Assembly (NCBI RefSeq): GCF_024721115.1
Contig: NZ_JAMDHK010000002.1
Location: 434,001-498,000, forward strand
Direction: 5' to 3'
Source of the DNA: Salipiger pentaromativorans
GTDB taxonomy: Bacteria > Pseudomonadota > Alphaproteobacteria > Rhodobacterales > Rhodobacteraceae
Length of the DNA: 64,000 nucleotides
The position numbers and the translations under genes are program-made. Positions 7,999-17,200 of this stretch are shown here, in pieces (position 1 is the first letter of the stretch; every line of letters begins with the position of its first letter). Below the pieces are notes generated by a model. It worked only from the letters and a program-made list of their open reading frames with translations, made no database searches and was not told the origin of the DNA.

Positions 7999-8748
7999 GT
8001 GGTATTCCTGGCAGACAGGCCCGCGCGCGATCCTGCGCGCGACTGGCAGGCCGACGCGATGGCGGAAGCGGAGAGCGAGGCAGAGACGCCCTTCGCCCCG
8101 AGTGCGGCCGAGATCGGCGCGGTGGCGCATCTCTACCGGGGCGAGATCTATCGCTGCACGGTCTGGCGCACCCGGCTCGACACCACCACCAACTGGGCGG
8201 TGGTGACGCTGGGCGTGGCGCTGTCGATTTCCTATGCCGCGCCCGATGCCTCGCCGCTGCCGCTGGTGCTGGTCGGCATCCTCAACCTGTTCTTCCTGAC
8301 GCTGGAGGCGCGCCGCTACCGCTATTGCGACGCCTGGGGCACGCGGTTCCGGACGATGGAGCGGAATTTCTACGCCCCCATTCTCGACAACCGCGTCGCC
8401 GCGCCAGATCCCGGCTGGTCGCGGGATCTGGCGCGGGATTATCTGCGCCCCGCCTTCCGCATCGGCTATCTGCACGCGCTGGGGCGGCGCATCCGGCGGG
8501 GCTATCTCTGGATCATGTTCATCCAGAACATGGCCTTTCTGGGCAAGCTGGTGGTTCACCCACGGCCCGCCGCCTCGTGGCAGGATCTCTTCGACCGCGC
8601 CGCGGTCGGGGGTCTGCCCGGCTGGCTGATGTTCCTGGGCGCGGCGCTTTACATGACCAGCTTCTGCGCGCTTGCGGTCTGGAGCGGCCTGCGCGACCGC
8701 CGTCACCGGCGCCGGCACGACGTGCCCGCGCCGGATGCCGCCAACTAA
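7999..8748 (+). CDS. DUF2270 membrane protein (first tandem copy)
   Basis: Unknown function. The 249-aa protein belongs to DUF2270: conserved HLYRGE.YR...WRTRLDTTTNWAVV, then hydrophobic segments around residues 70-105 and further ones near 170-225, suggesting about four membrane spans with a cytoplasmic N-terminus. I prefer the GTG at 7999, eight bases after GGAGG. A GTG at 7990 overlaps that site and would be too close. The gene is followed 0.2 kb later by a paralog; a block of about 165 bp in the two copies is almost identical at the DNA level while the C-terminal halves have drifted. No catalytic motif is visible. Confidence 0.8.
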   Translation: MVFLADRPARDPARDWQADAMAEAESEAETPFAPSAAEIGAVAHLYRGEIYRCTVWRTRLDTTTNWAVVTLGVALSISYAAPDASPLPLVLVGILNLFFLTLEARRYRYCDAWGTRFRTMERNFYAPILDNRVAAPDPGWSRDLARDYLRPAFRIGYLHALGRRIRRGYLWIMFIQNMAFLGKLVVHPRPAASWQDLFDRAAVGGLPGWLMFLGAALYMTSFCALAVWSGLRDRRHRRRHDVPAPDAAN

Positions 8749-8907
8749 GGCATGCAAGCCCGCCACGCCACAGGCCCAAAGCGTCTCCGGCGCTCAAAAG
8801 CCCCCTCCCTGCCGCGCCCCGCGATTTGACGCCGCCCAGGCCGCCATGCACTATGCTCCGGGGAGACGCGGGGCGCCCCGGAGCCCTGCACGGAGGAGGA
8901 TACGGCC

Positions 8908-9600
8908 ATCACCACCGACAGCAGCGGCCCGCCGGTGCCGCGCAAGGATCTCAGCACCGCCGAGATGGGCGCGGTCGCGCATCTTTACCGCGGCGAGGTC
9001 TATCGCAGCACCATCTGGCGCACCCGGCTCGACACCACCACCAACTGGGCGGTGGTGACACTGGGCGTGGCGCTGTCGATCTCCTTTGCCTCGCCCGATG
9101 CCTCGCCGCTGCCGCTGGTGCTGGTGGGCGTCCTGCTGGTCTTCTTCCTCGTGCTCGAAGCCCGCCGTTACCGCTATTTCAACGTCTGGCGCGCGCGTGC
9201 CCGCTGGATGGAAACGCATTTCTACGCGCCCATGCTGGCCGAGGGCGATCTGCATCTCGAAGACGACTGGCAGCGCGTGCTCGCCAACGATTATCTGCGC
9301 CCGCGCTATCATGTGCCCTTCATGGTTGCCGTGGGCCGCCGCATCCGCCGCAACTATTTCTGGATCCTGCTGATCCAGACGCTGGCCTTTGCCGGCAAGA
9401 TCGCCGTGCACCCGACCCCGGTTCAAAGCCTCGACGCGGCCATGCGCCGCGCCGATGTCGGCCCGGTCCCGGGCGAGGCGATGATGGCCCTGGGCTTGCT
9501 CTACGTGGCCGTCAGCGGCGGAATCGCGCTCTGGAGCAAACGCGACGACCTGCGCCGCAGCCGCGCCCGCGGCCGCGAGAAATCCGACTCCATGGGCTGA
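8908..9600 (+). CDS. DUF2270 membrane protein (second tandem copy), start uncertain
   Basis: Paralog of the gene at 7999 with the same DUF2270 layout: conserved YRGEVYRSTIWRTRLDTTTNW, two adjacent hydrophobic spans, then two more near the C-terminus. A conventional start is GTG at 8935, which has no ribosome-binding site. A strong GGAGGAGGA ends at 8900, exactly seven bases before an in-frame ATC at 8908 (an in-frame ACG sits at 8902), and no ATG, GTG or TTG lies near it. I therefore give 8908 as the likely start and 8935 as the conservative one. Function unknown. Confidence 0.7.
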   Translation: MTTDSSGPPVPRKDLSTAEMGAVAHLYRGEVYRSTIWRTRLDTTTNWAVVTLGVALSISFASPDASPLPLVLVGVLLVFFLVLEARRYRYFNVWRARARWMETHFYAPMLAEGDLHLEDDWQRVLANDYLRPRYHVPFMVAVGRRIRRNYFWILLIQTLAFAGKIAVHPTPVQSLDAAMRRADVGPVPGEAMMALGLLYVAVSGGIALWSKRDDLRRSRARGREKSDSMG

Positions 9601-9651
9601 GCGGCGCGCGCGCCTCTTGCGCCCGCCCCAAACCGCCCCTAAAGCGGGGTC

Positions 9652-11217
9652 ATGACCCAGCATGACCGCCTTCTCATCATTGATTTCGGCTCTCAGGTGA
9701 CCCAGCTCATCGCCCGGCGCCTGCGCGAGCTGAACGTCTATTGCGAGATCCATCCCTATCAGAACGTCACTGACGCCTTCCTGAAAGACTTCGCCCCCAA
9801 GGCGATCATCTTTTCCGGCGGGCCCGACAGCGTGACGCGCGAAGGCTCGCCCCGCCCGCCGCAATCGGCCTATGAGCTGGGCGTGCCGATCCTCGGCATC
9901 TGCTACGGCCAGCAGGTGATGATGCAGGATCTGGGCGGCAAGGTGGACGCGGGCCAGAGCCACACCGCCGAATTCGGCCGCGCCTATGTGACCCCCAAGG
10001 ACGACCGCCTCGATCTGCTCTCGGGCTGGTTCCTCGACGGGTCCGGCCGCGAACAGGTCTGGATGAGCCACGGCGATCACGTCTCGGAAATCGCACCGGG
10101 GTTTGAGGTCTATGCCACCTCCCCCGGCGCGCCTTTCGCGATCACTGCCGATCTGGCCCGCCGCTTCTACGCGGTGCAGTTCCACCCCGAGGTGCATCAC
10201 ACGCCCAACGGCGCCACGCTCTACGAGAATTTCGTGCGCGAGGCCGGGTTCAAGGGCGACTGGACCATGGGTGCCTATCGCGAAGAGGCCATCGCGAAGA
10301 TCCGCGAGCAGATCGGCGACAAGAAGGTGATCTGCGCGCTTTCGGGCGGCGTCGACAGCTCGGTCGCGGCAGCGCTGATCCACGAGGCGGTGGGCGATCA
10401 GCTCACCTGCGTCTTCGTCGACCACGGGCTCTTGCGTCTGAACGAGGCCGAAGAGGTTGTGGGCATGTTCCGCGACCACATGAACCTCTCGGTCATCCAC
10501 GCGCAGGAGCAGGAGCTGTTCCTCGGCGAGCTCGAGGGCGTCTCCGACCCCGAGACCAAGCGCAAGATCATCGGCAGGCTCTTCATCGACGTGTTCCAGA
10601 AATACGCCGACCGGATCGAGGGCGCGGAGTTTCTCGCCCAGGGCACGCTTTACCCAGATGTCATTGAATCCGTGAGCTTTTCCGGCGGCCCCTCGGTCAC
10701 CATCAAATCGCACCACAATGTGGGCGGCCTGCCCGAGAAGATGGGGCTCAAGCTGGTCGAGCCGCTGCGCGAGCTCTTCAAGGACGAGGTGCGCGCGCTC
10801 GGTCACGAGCTGGGCCTGCCCGCCAGCTTCATCGGGCGCCACCCCTTCCCCGGTCCGGGTCTGGCGATCCGCTGCCCCGGCGAGATCACCCGCGAAAAGC
10901 TCGACATTCTGCGCAAGGCGGATGCCGTCTATATCGACCAGATCCGCAAGCACGGGCTTTATGACGAGATCTGGCAGGCCTTCGTGGCGATCCTGCCGGT
11001 GCGCACCGTGGGCGTGATGGGCGACGGGCGCACCTATGATTACGCCTGCGCGCTGCGCGCGGTGACCTCGGTCGATGGCATGACGGCGGATTACTATCCC
11101 TTCACCCACGAGTTCCTGGGCGAGACCGCCACGCGGATCATCAACGAGGTCAAGGGCATCAACCGCTGCACCTATGACATCACCTCGAAGCCGCCCGGCA
11201 CGATCGAGTGGGAATGA
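9652..11217 (+). CDS. guaA: GMP synthase (glutamine-hydrolysing)
   Basis: Converts XMP, glutamine and ATP to GMP, the last step of de novo guanine nucleotide synthesis. The 521-aa protein has an N-terminal class I glutamine amidotransferase domain with nucleophile C84 in GICYGQQ and the H178/E180 pair in FHPEVHH. Next is the ATP-pyrophosphatase domain with the PP-loop SGGVDSS (231-237), then the C-terminal dimerisation domain ending KPPGTIEWE, the typical terminus. Length and motifs are entirely normal. The gene follows the DUF2270 pair and is read in the same direction as the ABM-domain gene downstream. Confidence 0.98.
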   Translation: MTQHDRLLIIDFGSQVTQLIARRLRELNVYCEIHPYQNVTDAFLKDFAPKAIIFSGGPDSVTREGSPRPPQSAYELGVPILGICYGQQVMMQDLGGKVDAGQSHTAEFGRAYVTPKDDRLDLLSGWFLDGSGREQVWMSHGDHVSEIAPGFEVYATSPGAPFAITADLARRFYAVQFHPEVHHTPNGATLYENFVREAGFKGDWTMGAYREEAIAKIREQIGDKKVICALSGGVDSSVAAALIHEAVGDQLTCVFVDHGLLRLNEAEEVVGMFRDHMNLSVIHAQEQELFLGELEGVSDPETKRKIIGRLFIDVFQKYADRIEGAEFLAQGTLYPDVIESVSFSGGPSVTIKSHHNVGGLPEKMGLKLVEPLRELFKDEVRALGHELGLPASFIGRHPFPGPGLAIRCPGEITREKLDILRKADAVYIDQIRKHGLYDEIWQAFVAILPVRTVGVMGDGRTYDYACALRAVTSVDGMTADYYPFTHEFLGETATRIINEVKGINRCTYDITSKPPGTIEWE

Positions 11218-11275
11218 TCCCCGGTACGGCGGCCCCGCGGCCGTCGAGGAGGCCGGCAACGGCCGAGGAGACGCC

Positions 11276-11548
11276 ATGCCCCAGATCCGCCTCACCGGAC
11301 TCATGACCTGCCCGCCCGAACGGGTCGAGGCCGTGCGTGACGCCCTGCCCGAGCATATGCGCCTCACCCGCGCCGAACCCGGCTGCCTGAGCTTCGAGGT
11401 GCGCGAAACCGCGCCCGGCATCTTCGCCGTGGCCGAGGTCTTTGCCGACCGCGCCGCCTTCGACGCGCATCAGATCCGCGCCGCGGCCAGCGCCTGGGCG
11501 CGCGTGACCGCCGGCTGCCCGCGCGATTACGAGATCACCGAGGCATGA
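11276..11548 (+). CDS. ABM-domain protein (putative quinol monooxygenase family)
   Basis: Small 90-aa ferredoxin-like alpha/beta protein of the antibiotic biosynthesis monooxygenase (YgiN-like) family. It has the pattern of an N-terminal strand (IRLTGLMTCPPERVEAV), ...TRAEPGCLSFEV and VAEVFADRAAFDAHQ, whose final HQ/HxxS segment is typical. Members act on quinones or flavonoids or on unknown substrates, and the exact role here is not visible. ATG at 11276 is preceded by GAGGAG at five bases. The stop overlaps the start of the next transporter gene (ATGA), implying coupled translation. Confidence 0.8.
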   Translation: MPQIRLTGLMTCPPERVEAVRDALPEHMRLTRAEPGCLSFEVRETAPGIFAVAEVFADRAAFDAHQIRAAASAWARVTAGCPRDYEITEA

Positions 11549-12423
11549 GCCAGACGCTCAAGGCGGTGCTCTGGATGTCGGGCGCCATTGTCTCCTTCAC
11601 CACGATGGCGGTGGCCGGGCGCGAAGTGAGCCTCGATCTCGATACGTTCGAGATCATGCTCTACCGCTCGCTGATCGGCGTGGTCATCGTCTCCGGCCTG
11701 CTGGCGGCCACCGGAAATCTGCACCAGATCACCCGACGTCATTTCGGGCTGCATATCCTGCGCAACCTGAGCCATTTCGGTGGCCAGAACCTCTGGTTCT
11801 ACGCCATCACCGCGATTCCGCTGGCGCAGGTCTTTGCCCTGGAGTTCACCTCGCCGCTCTGGGTGATTGTGCTGTCGCCACTGGTGCTGGGCGAACGGCT
11901 GACCCCCAGCCGGGCGCTGGCCGCGGGGCTGGGCTTTGTCGGCATTCTCGTGGTCGCGCGCCCCTCGCCCGACACGCTCAACGCTGGGATTCTCAGTGCC
12001 GCGCTGGCCGCGATCGGCTTTGCCGGCTCCGCCGTCTTCACCCGCAAGCTGACCCGCAGCGAGACCGCCGCCTGCATCCTGTTCTGGCTCACCGTCACGC
12101 AATCGGTCTTCGGACTGCTTTGCGCCGGGGCGGATGGCGACATCGCCCTGCCCGCGCCGCAAAGCTGGCCCTGGGTGGCGCTGATCGCCGTGGCGGGGCT
12201 GGTTGCGCATTTCTGCCTGACCACGGCGCTGGGACTCGCGCCCGCACCGGTAGTTATGCCTATCGACTTCACCCGCCTCCCGGTTGTAGCCTTGGTCGGA
12301 ATGCTCCTATACGGAGAGGCGCTCGATCCATATGTGTTTCTCGGTGCTGCCATTATTTTCGGTGCGAATTACTACAATATCCTCCGCGAAACGCGTCCGG
12401 CACCTGTCGTGACGGGGAAATGA
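11545..12423 (+). CDS. DMT-superfamily transporter (EamA)
   Basis: Inner-membrane drug/metabolite-type exporter or permease. The 292-aa protein has ten predicted hydrophobic segments in two EamA repeats (about residues 5-140 and 150-280). The start overlaps the stop of the ABM-domain gene by four bases, so the two form an operon. That pairing suggests export of the ABM enzyme's substrate or product, but the cargo cannot be deduced. The last 60 codons are noticeably less GC-rich than the rest. A second EamA transporter of similar size is at 53117. Confidence 0.88.
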   Translation: MSQTLKAVLWMSGAIVSFTTMAVAGREVSLDLDTFEIMLYRSLIGVVIVSGLLAATGNLHQITRRHFGLHILRNLSHFGGQNLWFYAITAIPLAQVFALEFTSPLWVIVLSPLVLGERLTPSRALAAGLGFVGILVVARPSPDTLNAGILSAALAAIGFAGSAVFTRKLTRSETAACILFWLTVTQSVFGLLCAGADGDIALPAPQSWPWVALIAVAGLVAHFCLTTALGLAPAPVVMPIDFTRLPVVALVGMLLYGEALDPYVFLGAAIIFGANYYNILRETRPAPVVTGK

Positions 12424-12524
12424 CCGCGCATCGCGCGGCGTCCCTCTCCCGGCCCGTTCCGTTCTGACCCGTGGTCTCGCGACCGGTTTCGCCGGAGGGC
12501 AAACCCGTTTGGGAAAGGGACAGT

Positions 12525-13679
12525 ATGAACAGATCCTTGACCGCCGCCGCCGCGCTGTTGCTGAGTGCCGCCACGGCGCAGGCCGGCGGCATCGAATGGA
12601 TGCCGCAATCGGCCATGGTGCTTTACGAAACCGGGACCGTGCTGGAAGTCACCCTGGCCCATGCCGCGCCCAGCCTGACCGGCCAGAACGTCTCGCCGCC
12701 CTTTCCCGCGCAGCAGATCGGCAATGTGGCCGAACCGTTCTACCTGCCCGCCTTCGCGCTGAAGGCCGACATTGGCGCGCGCACCGCCGTCGCCCTGCTT
12801 TACGACCGGCCCTTCGGCGCCGATGTCGCCTATGCCCCCGGCAACCTGCCCTTTGGCGGCACCACCGCCAAGGCCTCGACCCAGGCGCTTACGGCGCTGC
12901 TGAAATACCAGGTCACCGATCGGGTCAGCGCCTTCGGCGGGCTGCGGCTGCAACAGGCCGGCGGCGACATCCACATGCAGGGCGCTGCCTATGGCCCGCT
13001 TGCCGGCTATACCGTTCATCTCGCCCCGGAAACCGGGCTTGGCTATGTGCTGGGCGCCGCCTATGAGATCCCCGAGATCGCGCTGCGCGTGGCGCTGACC
13101 TACAATTCGACCATCCGGCACGACATGGAGACCAGCGAATCCGGCCCGCTGCTCGACCCGGACGGGCCCGGTCCGCTGCCGGCGCTGCCGCTGCTCGACG
13201 GCCAGAGCAACACCGAGGTGAAGACCCCGGAAAGCTGGAACCTCGAATTCCAGACCGGGATCGCCCCCGACACCCTGCTGTTCGGCTCCATCCGCTACGT
13301 CAAGCATTCGCAGTTCCGCGTCGATCCCGAGCAGTTCATCGCCGTCGCGCCCGGCGGGCTGATCGACCTCGAAGACACCACCACCTATACGCTCGGGCTC
13401 GGGCGGCGCTTTTCCGAGCGGGTTTCGGGCGGGGTCAGCGTCACCTACGAGCCCGCCGGCGACCGGCTGCTGTCGCCGCTGGCACCGACCACCGGCTATA
13501 CCCAGCTTCGCCTGCTGGGCTCCTACAAGGTCAACGACCGGCTGACGCTGTCGGGCGGGGTCAGCCATTTCTGGCTCGGCGACGGGATGCCCGCGACCGG
13601 CATGCCCGAGGCCGCGCGTGCCGACTTTACCGACAACAGGGCCTGGGGCGTCGGCGTCAAGCTCGCTTACCGCTTCTGA
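12525..13679 (+). CDS. Outer-membrane OmpP1/FadL-family protein
   Basis: Predicted beta-barrel for hydrophobic solutes. The 384-aa protein starts with a signal peptide (about 1-20, ending AQA) and continues GGIEWMPQSAMVLYETG. Many amphipathic strands follow, and the protein ends ...VGVKLAYRF with a C-terminal Phe as expected for BAM-dependent barrels. ATG at 12525 has AAAGGGA just upstream. An internal Pro/Gly/Asp-rich loop (about residues 205-225) probably faces outside. It diverges strongly from the FadL homolog at 6549 and lacks its canonical Asn-Gly N-terminal motif, so substrate is likely different. Confidence 0.8.
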   Translation: MNRSLTAAAALLLSAATAQAGGIEWMPQSAMVLYETGTVLEVTLAHAAPSLTGQNVSPPFPAQQIGNVAEPFYLPAFALKADIGARTAVALLYDRPFGADVAYAPGNLPFGGTTAKASTQALTALLKYQVTDRVSAFGGLRLQQAGGDIHMQGAAYGPLAGYTVHLAPETGLGYVLGAAYEIPEIALRVALTYNSTIRHDMETSESGPLLDPDGPGPLPALPLLDGQSNTEVKTPESWNLEFQTGIAPDTLLFGSIRYVKHSQFRVDPEQFIAVAPGGLIDLEDTTTYTLGLGRRFSERVSGGVSVTYEPAGDRLLSPLAPTTGYTQLRLLGSYKVNDRLTLSGGVSHFWLGDGMPATGMPEAARADFTDNRAWGVGVKLAYRF

Positions 13680-13753
13680 GCGGTGCGCGCTGTTTGACGC
13701 CGCCCGCCGCCATGGTTACCTGTGGCGCCGGACGAGTCAGAGGAGCCCCGCCA

Positions 13754-14608
13754 ATGCGTTACGACACCGCCGAGGACTGGCGCGCGGCGCCGCGCAAGCG
13801 GGTGGTGCTTTTCGCCATGTCGGGACTGGGCAAGACCCATGTCTCCTCGCTGCTGCGCGACACGGGCGACTGGTTCCACTACTCGATCGACTACCGCATC
13901 GGCACCCGCTACATGGGCGAATATATCGCCGACAACGCCAAGCGCGAGGCGATGACCGTGCCCTTCCTGCGCGAGCTTCTGCTGTCGGATTCGATCTATA
14001 TCGGCTCCAATATCACCTTCCACAACCTCACCCCGGTCTCCACCTATCTCGGCAAGCCCGGCGATCCCGCCCGGGGCGGCCTGCCGATGGAGACCTACCG
14101 GCAGCGGCAGGAGCAGTTCCGCCGCGCCGAAGAGCAGGCGCTGCTCGACACCGGCTATTTCATCGACCGCGCGCAGGATCTGTACGGCTATCCGCATTTC
14201 GTCTGCGACACCGGCGGGTCGATCTGCGAATGGGTCGATGCCGAGGATCCCGCCGACCCGATCCTGACCGAGCTCAGCCGCCACGCGCTGATGGTCTGGG
14301 TGCGCGGCAGCGAGGCGCATACCGAAGAGCTGATCCGCCGCTTCGACAAGGCGCCGAAACCCATGGCCTACCAGCCCGAGTTCCTCGCCGCCTGCTGGGC
14401 GGACTATCTTGCCGAGACCGGGCTGGCGGAGACCGCCGTCGACCCCGACGGGTTCATACGCTGGACCTATGCCCGCGCACTGGCCCACCGCCAGCCGCGC
14501 TATGAGGCCATGGCGCGGAACTGGGGCGTGACGGTCGAGGCCGCCGACATGGCGACCGTGCGTGACGCGGCGGATTTCACCGAGGTGATCGCCGCCGCGC
14601 TGCCCTGA
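13754..14608 (+). CDS. P-loop ATPase/kinase-like protein, function unknown
   Basis: A 284-aa cytoplasmic protein with one clear Walker A motif near the N-terminus (MSGLGKTHVS, about residues 22-31) after a hydrophobic strand VVLFA, as in small-molecule or nucleotide kinases. The following DTGDWFHYSIDYRIGTRYM and the later HFVCDTGGSICEW are distinctive and read like a substrate pocket plus a Walker B-type strand. I recall close relatives annotated only as ATPase in Rhodobacteraceae. GAGGAG lies eight bases before the ATG at 13754. The neighbours offer no functional hint. Confidence 0.65.
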   Translation: MRYDTAEDWRAAPRKRVVLFAMSGLGKTHVSSLLRDTGDWFHYSIDYRIGTRYMGEYIADNAKREAMTVPFLRELLLSDSIYIGSNITFHNLTPVSTYLGKPGDPARGGLPMETYRQRQEQFRRAEEQALLDTGYFIDRAQDLYGYPHFVCDTGGSICEWVDAEDPADPILTELSRHALMVWVRGSEAHTEELIRRFDKAPKPMAYQPEFLAACWADYLAETGLAETAVDPDGFIRWTYARALAHRQPRYEAMARNWGVTVEAADMATVRDAADFTEVIAAALP

Positions 14609-14614
14609 GTCTCG

Positions 14615-14974
14615 CTAGCTCAGTAAGGTGACGAGCCGCGCCAGGATACTTGCCATTTTCCCCGCGCTTTCAAGAACATCCGTCAGGGTCTTGATGGATC
14701 GCACGAGCGCGTTTGCGCGCCGGGTCTGTGCCCTCACGCGCTTTTCGGCCTCCGAAGGATCGAGCTGCGTGGCTTGAAACGCCATCTCGGCCTCCAGAAT
14801 CTTCTGATCGTTTTGCGACAGCTTGGCGCGTTCCGCGCGCAACTCGGCGATGCGTCCGAGATCCGATGCGGCGGCGGCTTTTTTCAGCTCCTGAAGATTG
14901 AACCGGTAGAGATCGTTCTGGCGGTTCCGAAGCTGCTGGAAATAGGCGTCGGATTGGACGGATGGGCTGCTCAT
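14615..14974 (-). CDS. Small coiled-coil protein, unknown function
   Basis: A 119-aa, highly charged, Gln/Glu/Lys/Arg-rich protein. Residues about 10-95 are predicted helical with coiled-coil character (LRNRQNDLYRFNLQELKKAAA...), and a short amphipathic or hydrophobic tail (MASILARLVTLLS) could associate with membrane. I chose ATG 14974 because AAGGAG lies eight bases upstream. A GTG at 14983 overlaps the upstream lipoprotein's stop (GTGA) but would sit on top of that site. It forms a two-gene unit with the lipoprotein gene. I do not recognise the family. Confidence 0.6.
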   Translation of the reverse strand: MSSPSVQSDAYFQQLRNRQNDLYRFNLQELKKAAAASDLGRIAELRAERAKLSQNDQKILEAEMAFQATQLDPSEAEKRVRAQTRRANALVRSIKTLTDVLESAGKMASILARLVTLLS

Positions 14975-14979
14975 GACGG

Positions 14980-15903
14980 TCACTCCTTCAACAGATCGGA
15001 CAGCGCCCGAAGGCTTTCGAGATAGGCCACGACATCCTCGGCCGAGCCATGCGAGCGCAGCGCCGCCGCCAGCTTGCCATGCAGCTCGGCCACCAGCGTC
15101 AGACGATAGGTCAGCGTGCCCCGGTAATAGGTCATGAAGGCGCTGTGCTTGTTCTCCAGCGCGACCATCGCCGCGCGATAGGCGGCGGTATCGCTGCTGT
15201 CGGCAAGCAGCACCGCCTGATCCGCCGCGCGCAGATCCGCAACCGCTCCGGGCAGCTTGGGATCGACCCCGAGATTGAGCGCGTGCAGCACCGATTCCCG
15301 CACGATCTGGCGCACATCCTCATCCGAGGCCAGCACCACCGAGCGCATCCGCTTGTAACGCAGCGCGCTGACCGCCGCGCTGACCACCGCTCCGCTCTTC
15401 TCGGCATTCGCCTGCCGCTCCGCCAGGAACGTCGTCAGATCCTCGAGCTCCGCCGCCTTCGACAGATCGCTGAAAGACGCGACCGCCGTCGCATAGGCGG
15501 CGTTCAGATCCGATTCCAGCGTCGCGTCGCTCAGCGCCTCCAGCGACCCCAGATAGGCCGACAGCACCGTCAGCTTGCGTTTCAGCGCCGTGGCCTCGCC
15601 GATCACCGGCGCGCGGTCGCCCACCCGGATCTTTTCCAGCGTGCAGGTGGCCGAGGGCAGGAACACCCCCGTCGCCAGCTCGTTCGAGCAGTCGTTGCCA
15701 AGCGTCCAGATGTCCCGATTGGCCGCCGCCGCCGAAATTTCGGCCTGGCGGTCGGCTTCGAGCCCCGGCGCCAGTTTCGGCTCGATGGCGCTTTTGGTCT
15801 CGTCGAAGGCGGTCTTCAGATCGCCGAACTCCGTCGCGACCCGGTCGGTTGTGCAGCCTGCGGCCATCAGGCCGCAGAGCGCCATGGCAGATGCCAGTCG
15901 CAT
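14980..15903 (-). CDS. Predicted lipoprotein, unknown function
   Basis: A 307-aa protein with a short signal sequence and a lipobox-like MAAGC (Cys17), so it is probably anchored in a membrane and faces the periplasm. After cleavage the chain is Ala/Leu/Glu-rich and almost entirely predicted helical, with no enzyme motif; three cysteines follow in the mature part. It is transcribed as the first gene of a pair with the coiled-coil protein immediately downstream. The partnership suggests a membrane-attached helical assembly, but that is inference and I do not recognise the family. Confidence 0.65.
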   Translation of the reverse strand: MRLASAMALCGLMAAGCTTDRVATEFGDLKTAFDETKSAIEPKLAPGLEADRQAEISAAAANRDIWTLGNDCSNELATGVFLPSATCTLEKIRVGDRAPVIGEATALKRKLTVLSAYLGSLEALSDATLESDLNAAYATAVASFSDLSKAAELEDLTTFLAERQANAEKSGAVVSAAVSALRYKRMRSVVLASDEDVRQIVRESVLHALNLGVDPKLPGAVADLRAADQAVLLADSSDTAAYRAAMVALENKHSAFMTYYRGTLTYRLTLVAELHGKLAAALRSHGSAEDVVAYLESLRALSDLLKE

Positions 15904-16047
15904 GTTCTTCCCCCTGGTGTTCCCGGTTTCCCTTGCGTCAGAATGTTAACCCGCCGTCATCGTTTCGTGAACGCCTCCTGCAATCCGTTGGACTTCGCCC
16001 CACCAAGGGGATATTCGGCACAGACCGTTTTCACAGATATGCCTGCC

Positions 16048-17001
16048 ATGCCGATCAAACTGCCCTCCGACCTGCCCGCCTACGACGTCCTCAATCGCGA
16101 GGGCGTCATGGTCATGTCCGAGGACAGCGCGTCGCGGCAGGACATCCGGCCGCTGCGCATCGCGCTGCTGAACCTGATGCCGAAGAAGATCCAGACCGAG
16201 ACCCAGTTCGCCCGGGTCATCGGCGCGACCCCGTTGCAGATCGAGTTCTCGCTGATCCGCATGACCGAGCATCAGACCAAGAACACCGCCGCCGAACATA
16301 TGGAGGCGTTCTACCGCCCCTTCGCCGATGTCGCGGAGACGGGCGAGAAATTCGACGGGCTGGTGATCACCGGCGCGCCCATCGAGCACCTGCCCTTCGA
16401 GGAGGTGACCTATTGGGACGAGATGACCCGCGTCTTCGACTGGACGCAAAGCCATGTGCATTCGACCTTCGGCGTCTGCTGGGGCGGCATGGCGATGATC
16501 AACTATTTCCACGGCGTGCCCAAGCACATGCTGGATCACAAGGCCTTTGGCTGCATCCGGCATCAGAACCTCGCCCCCGCCTCGCCGTTCCTGCGCGGCT
16601 TCTCCGACGACATGGTCATGCCGGTGTCGCGCTGGACCGAGGTGCGCCGCGACGAGGTCGAGGCGGCGGGGCTGCCGGTGCTGATCCATTCACCCGAGAC
16701 CGGCCCCGCGCTGGTCGAGGACCCGTGCCATCGCGCGCTCTATATCTTCAACCATCTGGAATATGATTCCGGCACGCTGAAGGAAGAGTACGACCGCGAC
16801 GTGGCCGCCGGGAAAGACATCAACGTGCCGGCGAACTACTACCCCGAGAACGACCCGAAGCGCGCGCCGCAGAACCGCTGGCGCAGCCATGCGCATCTGC
16901 TCTACGGCAACTGGATCAACGAGATCTACCAGACCACGCCCTTCGATCTGGCCCGCATCGGCATCGACTCGACCGACTGGCGCAATTCGGCGGGTGGCTA
17001 G
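16048..17001 (+). CDS. metAA: Homoserine O-acyltransferase, predicted acetyl-CoA specific (MetAA)
   Basis: First committed step of methionine synthesis: activation of homoserine. The 317-aa protein begins [11 protein letters not shown] like other MetA enzymes and carries catalytic C144 in [10 protein letters not shown] and the His/Glu pair in FNHLEYD...EYDRD. The position equivalent to E. coli MetA Gly111 is Glu113 here (TGAPIEH). From published work on this family, glutamate at that site selects acetyl-CoA over succinyl-CoA, so O-acetylhomoserine is the expected product. ATG 16048 matches the conserved N-terminus; an ATG three codons upstream is also possible. I found no SAM-II-type riboswitch pattern in the leader. 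Confidence 0.92.
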   Translation: MPIKLPSDLPAYDVLNREGVMVMSEDSASRQDIRPLRIALLNLMPKKIQTETQFARVIGATPLQIEFSLIRMTEHQTKNTAAEHMEAFYRPFADVAETGEKFDGLVITGAPIEHLPFEEVTYWDEMTRVFDWTQSHVHSTFGVCWGGMAMINYFHGVPKHMLDHKAFGCIRHQNLAPASPFLRGFSDDMVMPVSRWTEVRRDEVEAAGLPVLIHSPETGPALVEDPCHRALYIFNHLEYDSGTLKEEYDRDVAAGKDINVPANYYPENDPKRAPQNRWRSHAHLLYGNWINEIYQTTPFDLARIGIDSTDWRNSAGG

Positions 17002-17140
17002 GGCTTGCGCCGCAACGGGCTGATCCGGCCCCCGGCCGGCCCGGTAGCGGGCGCCCGGCTTCCTGCCATGTCTCTGCGAACGACCTTGCGGACGGGCACC
17101 GCCCATGGCGTCCCGGGCAGCCGGCGCCCGCGTTGCGGGT

Positions 17141-17169
17141 TTGCGTTAACGACATTCACATCCCATATT
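17141..17169 (+). promoter_or_regulatory. Putative promoter of ppk2
   Basis: TTGCGT at 17141-17146 and CATATT at 17164-17169 are separated by 17 bases, a good sigma-70-type arrangement, and lie about 30 bases before the ppk2 start. The patch is more AT-rich than its surroundings. Confidence 0.4.
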
Positions 17170-17200
17170 AGCCGCCAAAACAACGAGTAGGACCTGTGCT

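Noticed and set aside
15904-16047. Possible SAM-II or other methionine riboswitch upstream of metA
   Set aside because: The leader does not show the SAM-II core pattern or a convincing pseudoknot. Only a weak CCCC/GGGG stem is present, so none is claimed.
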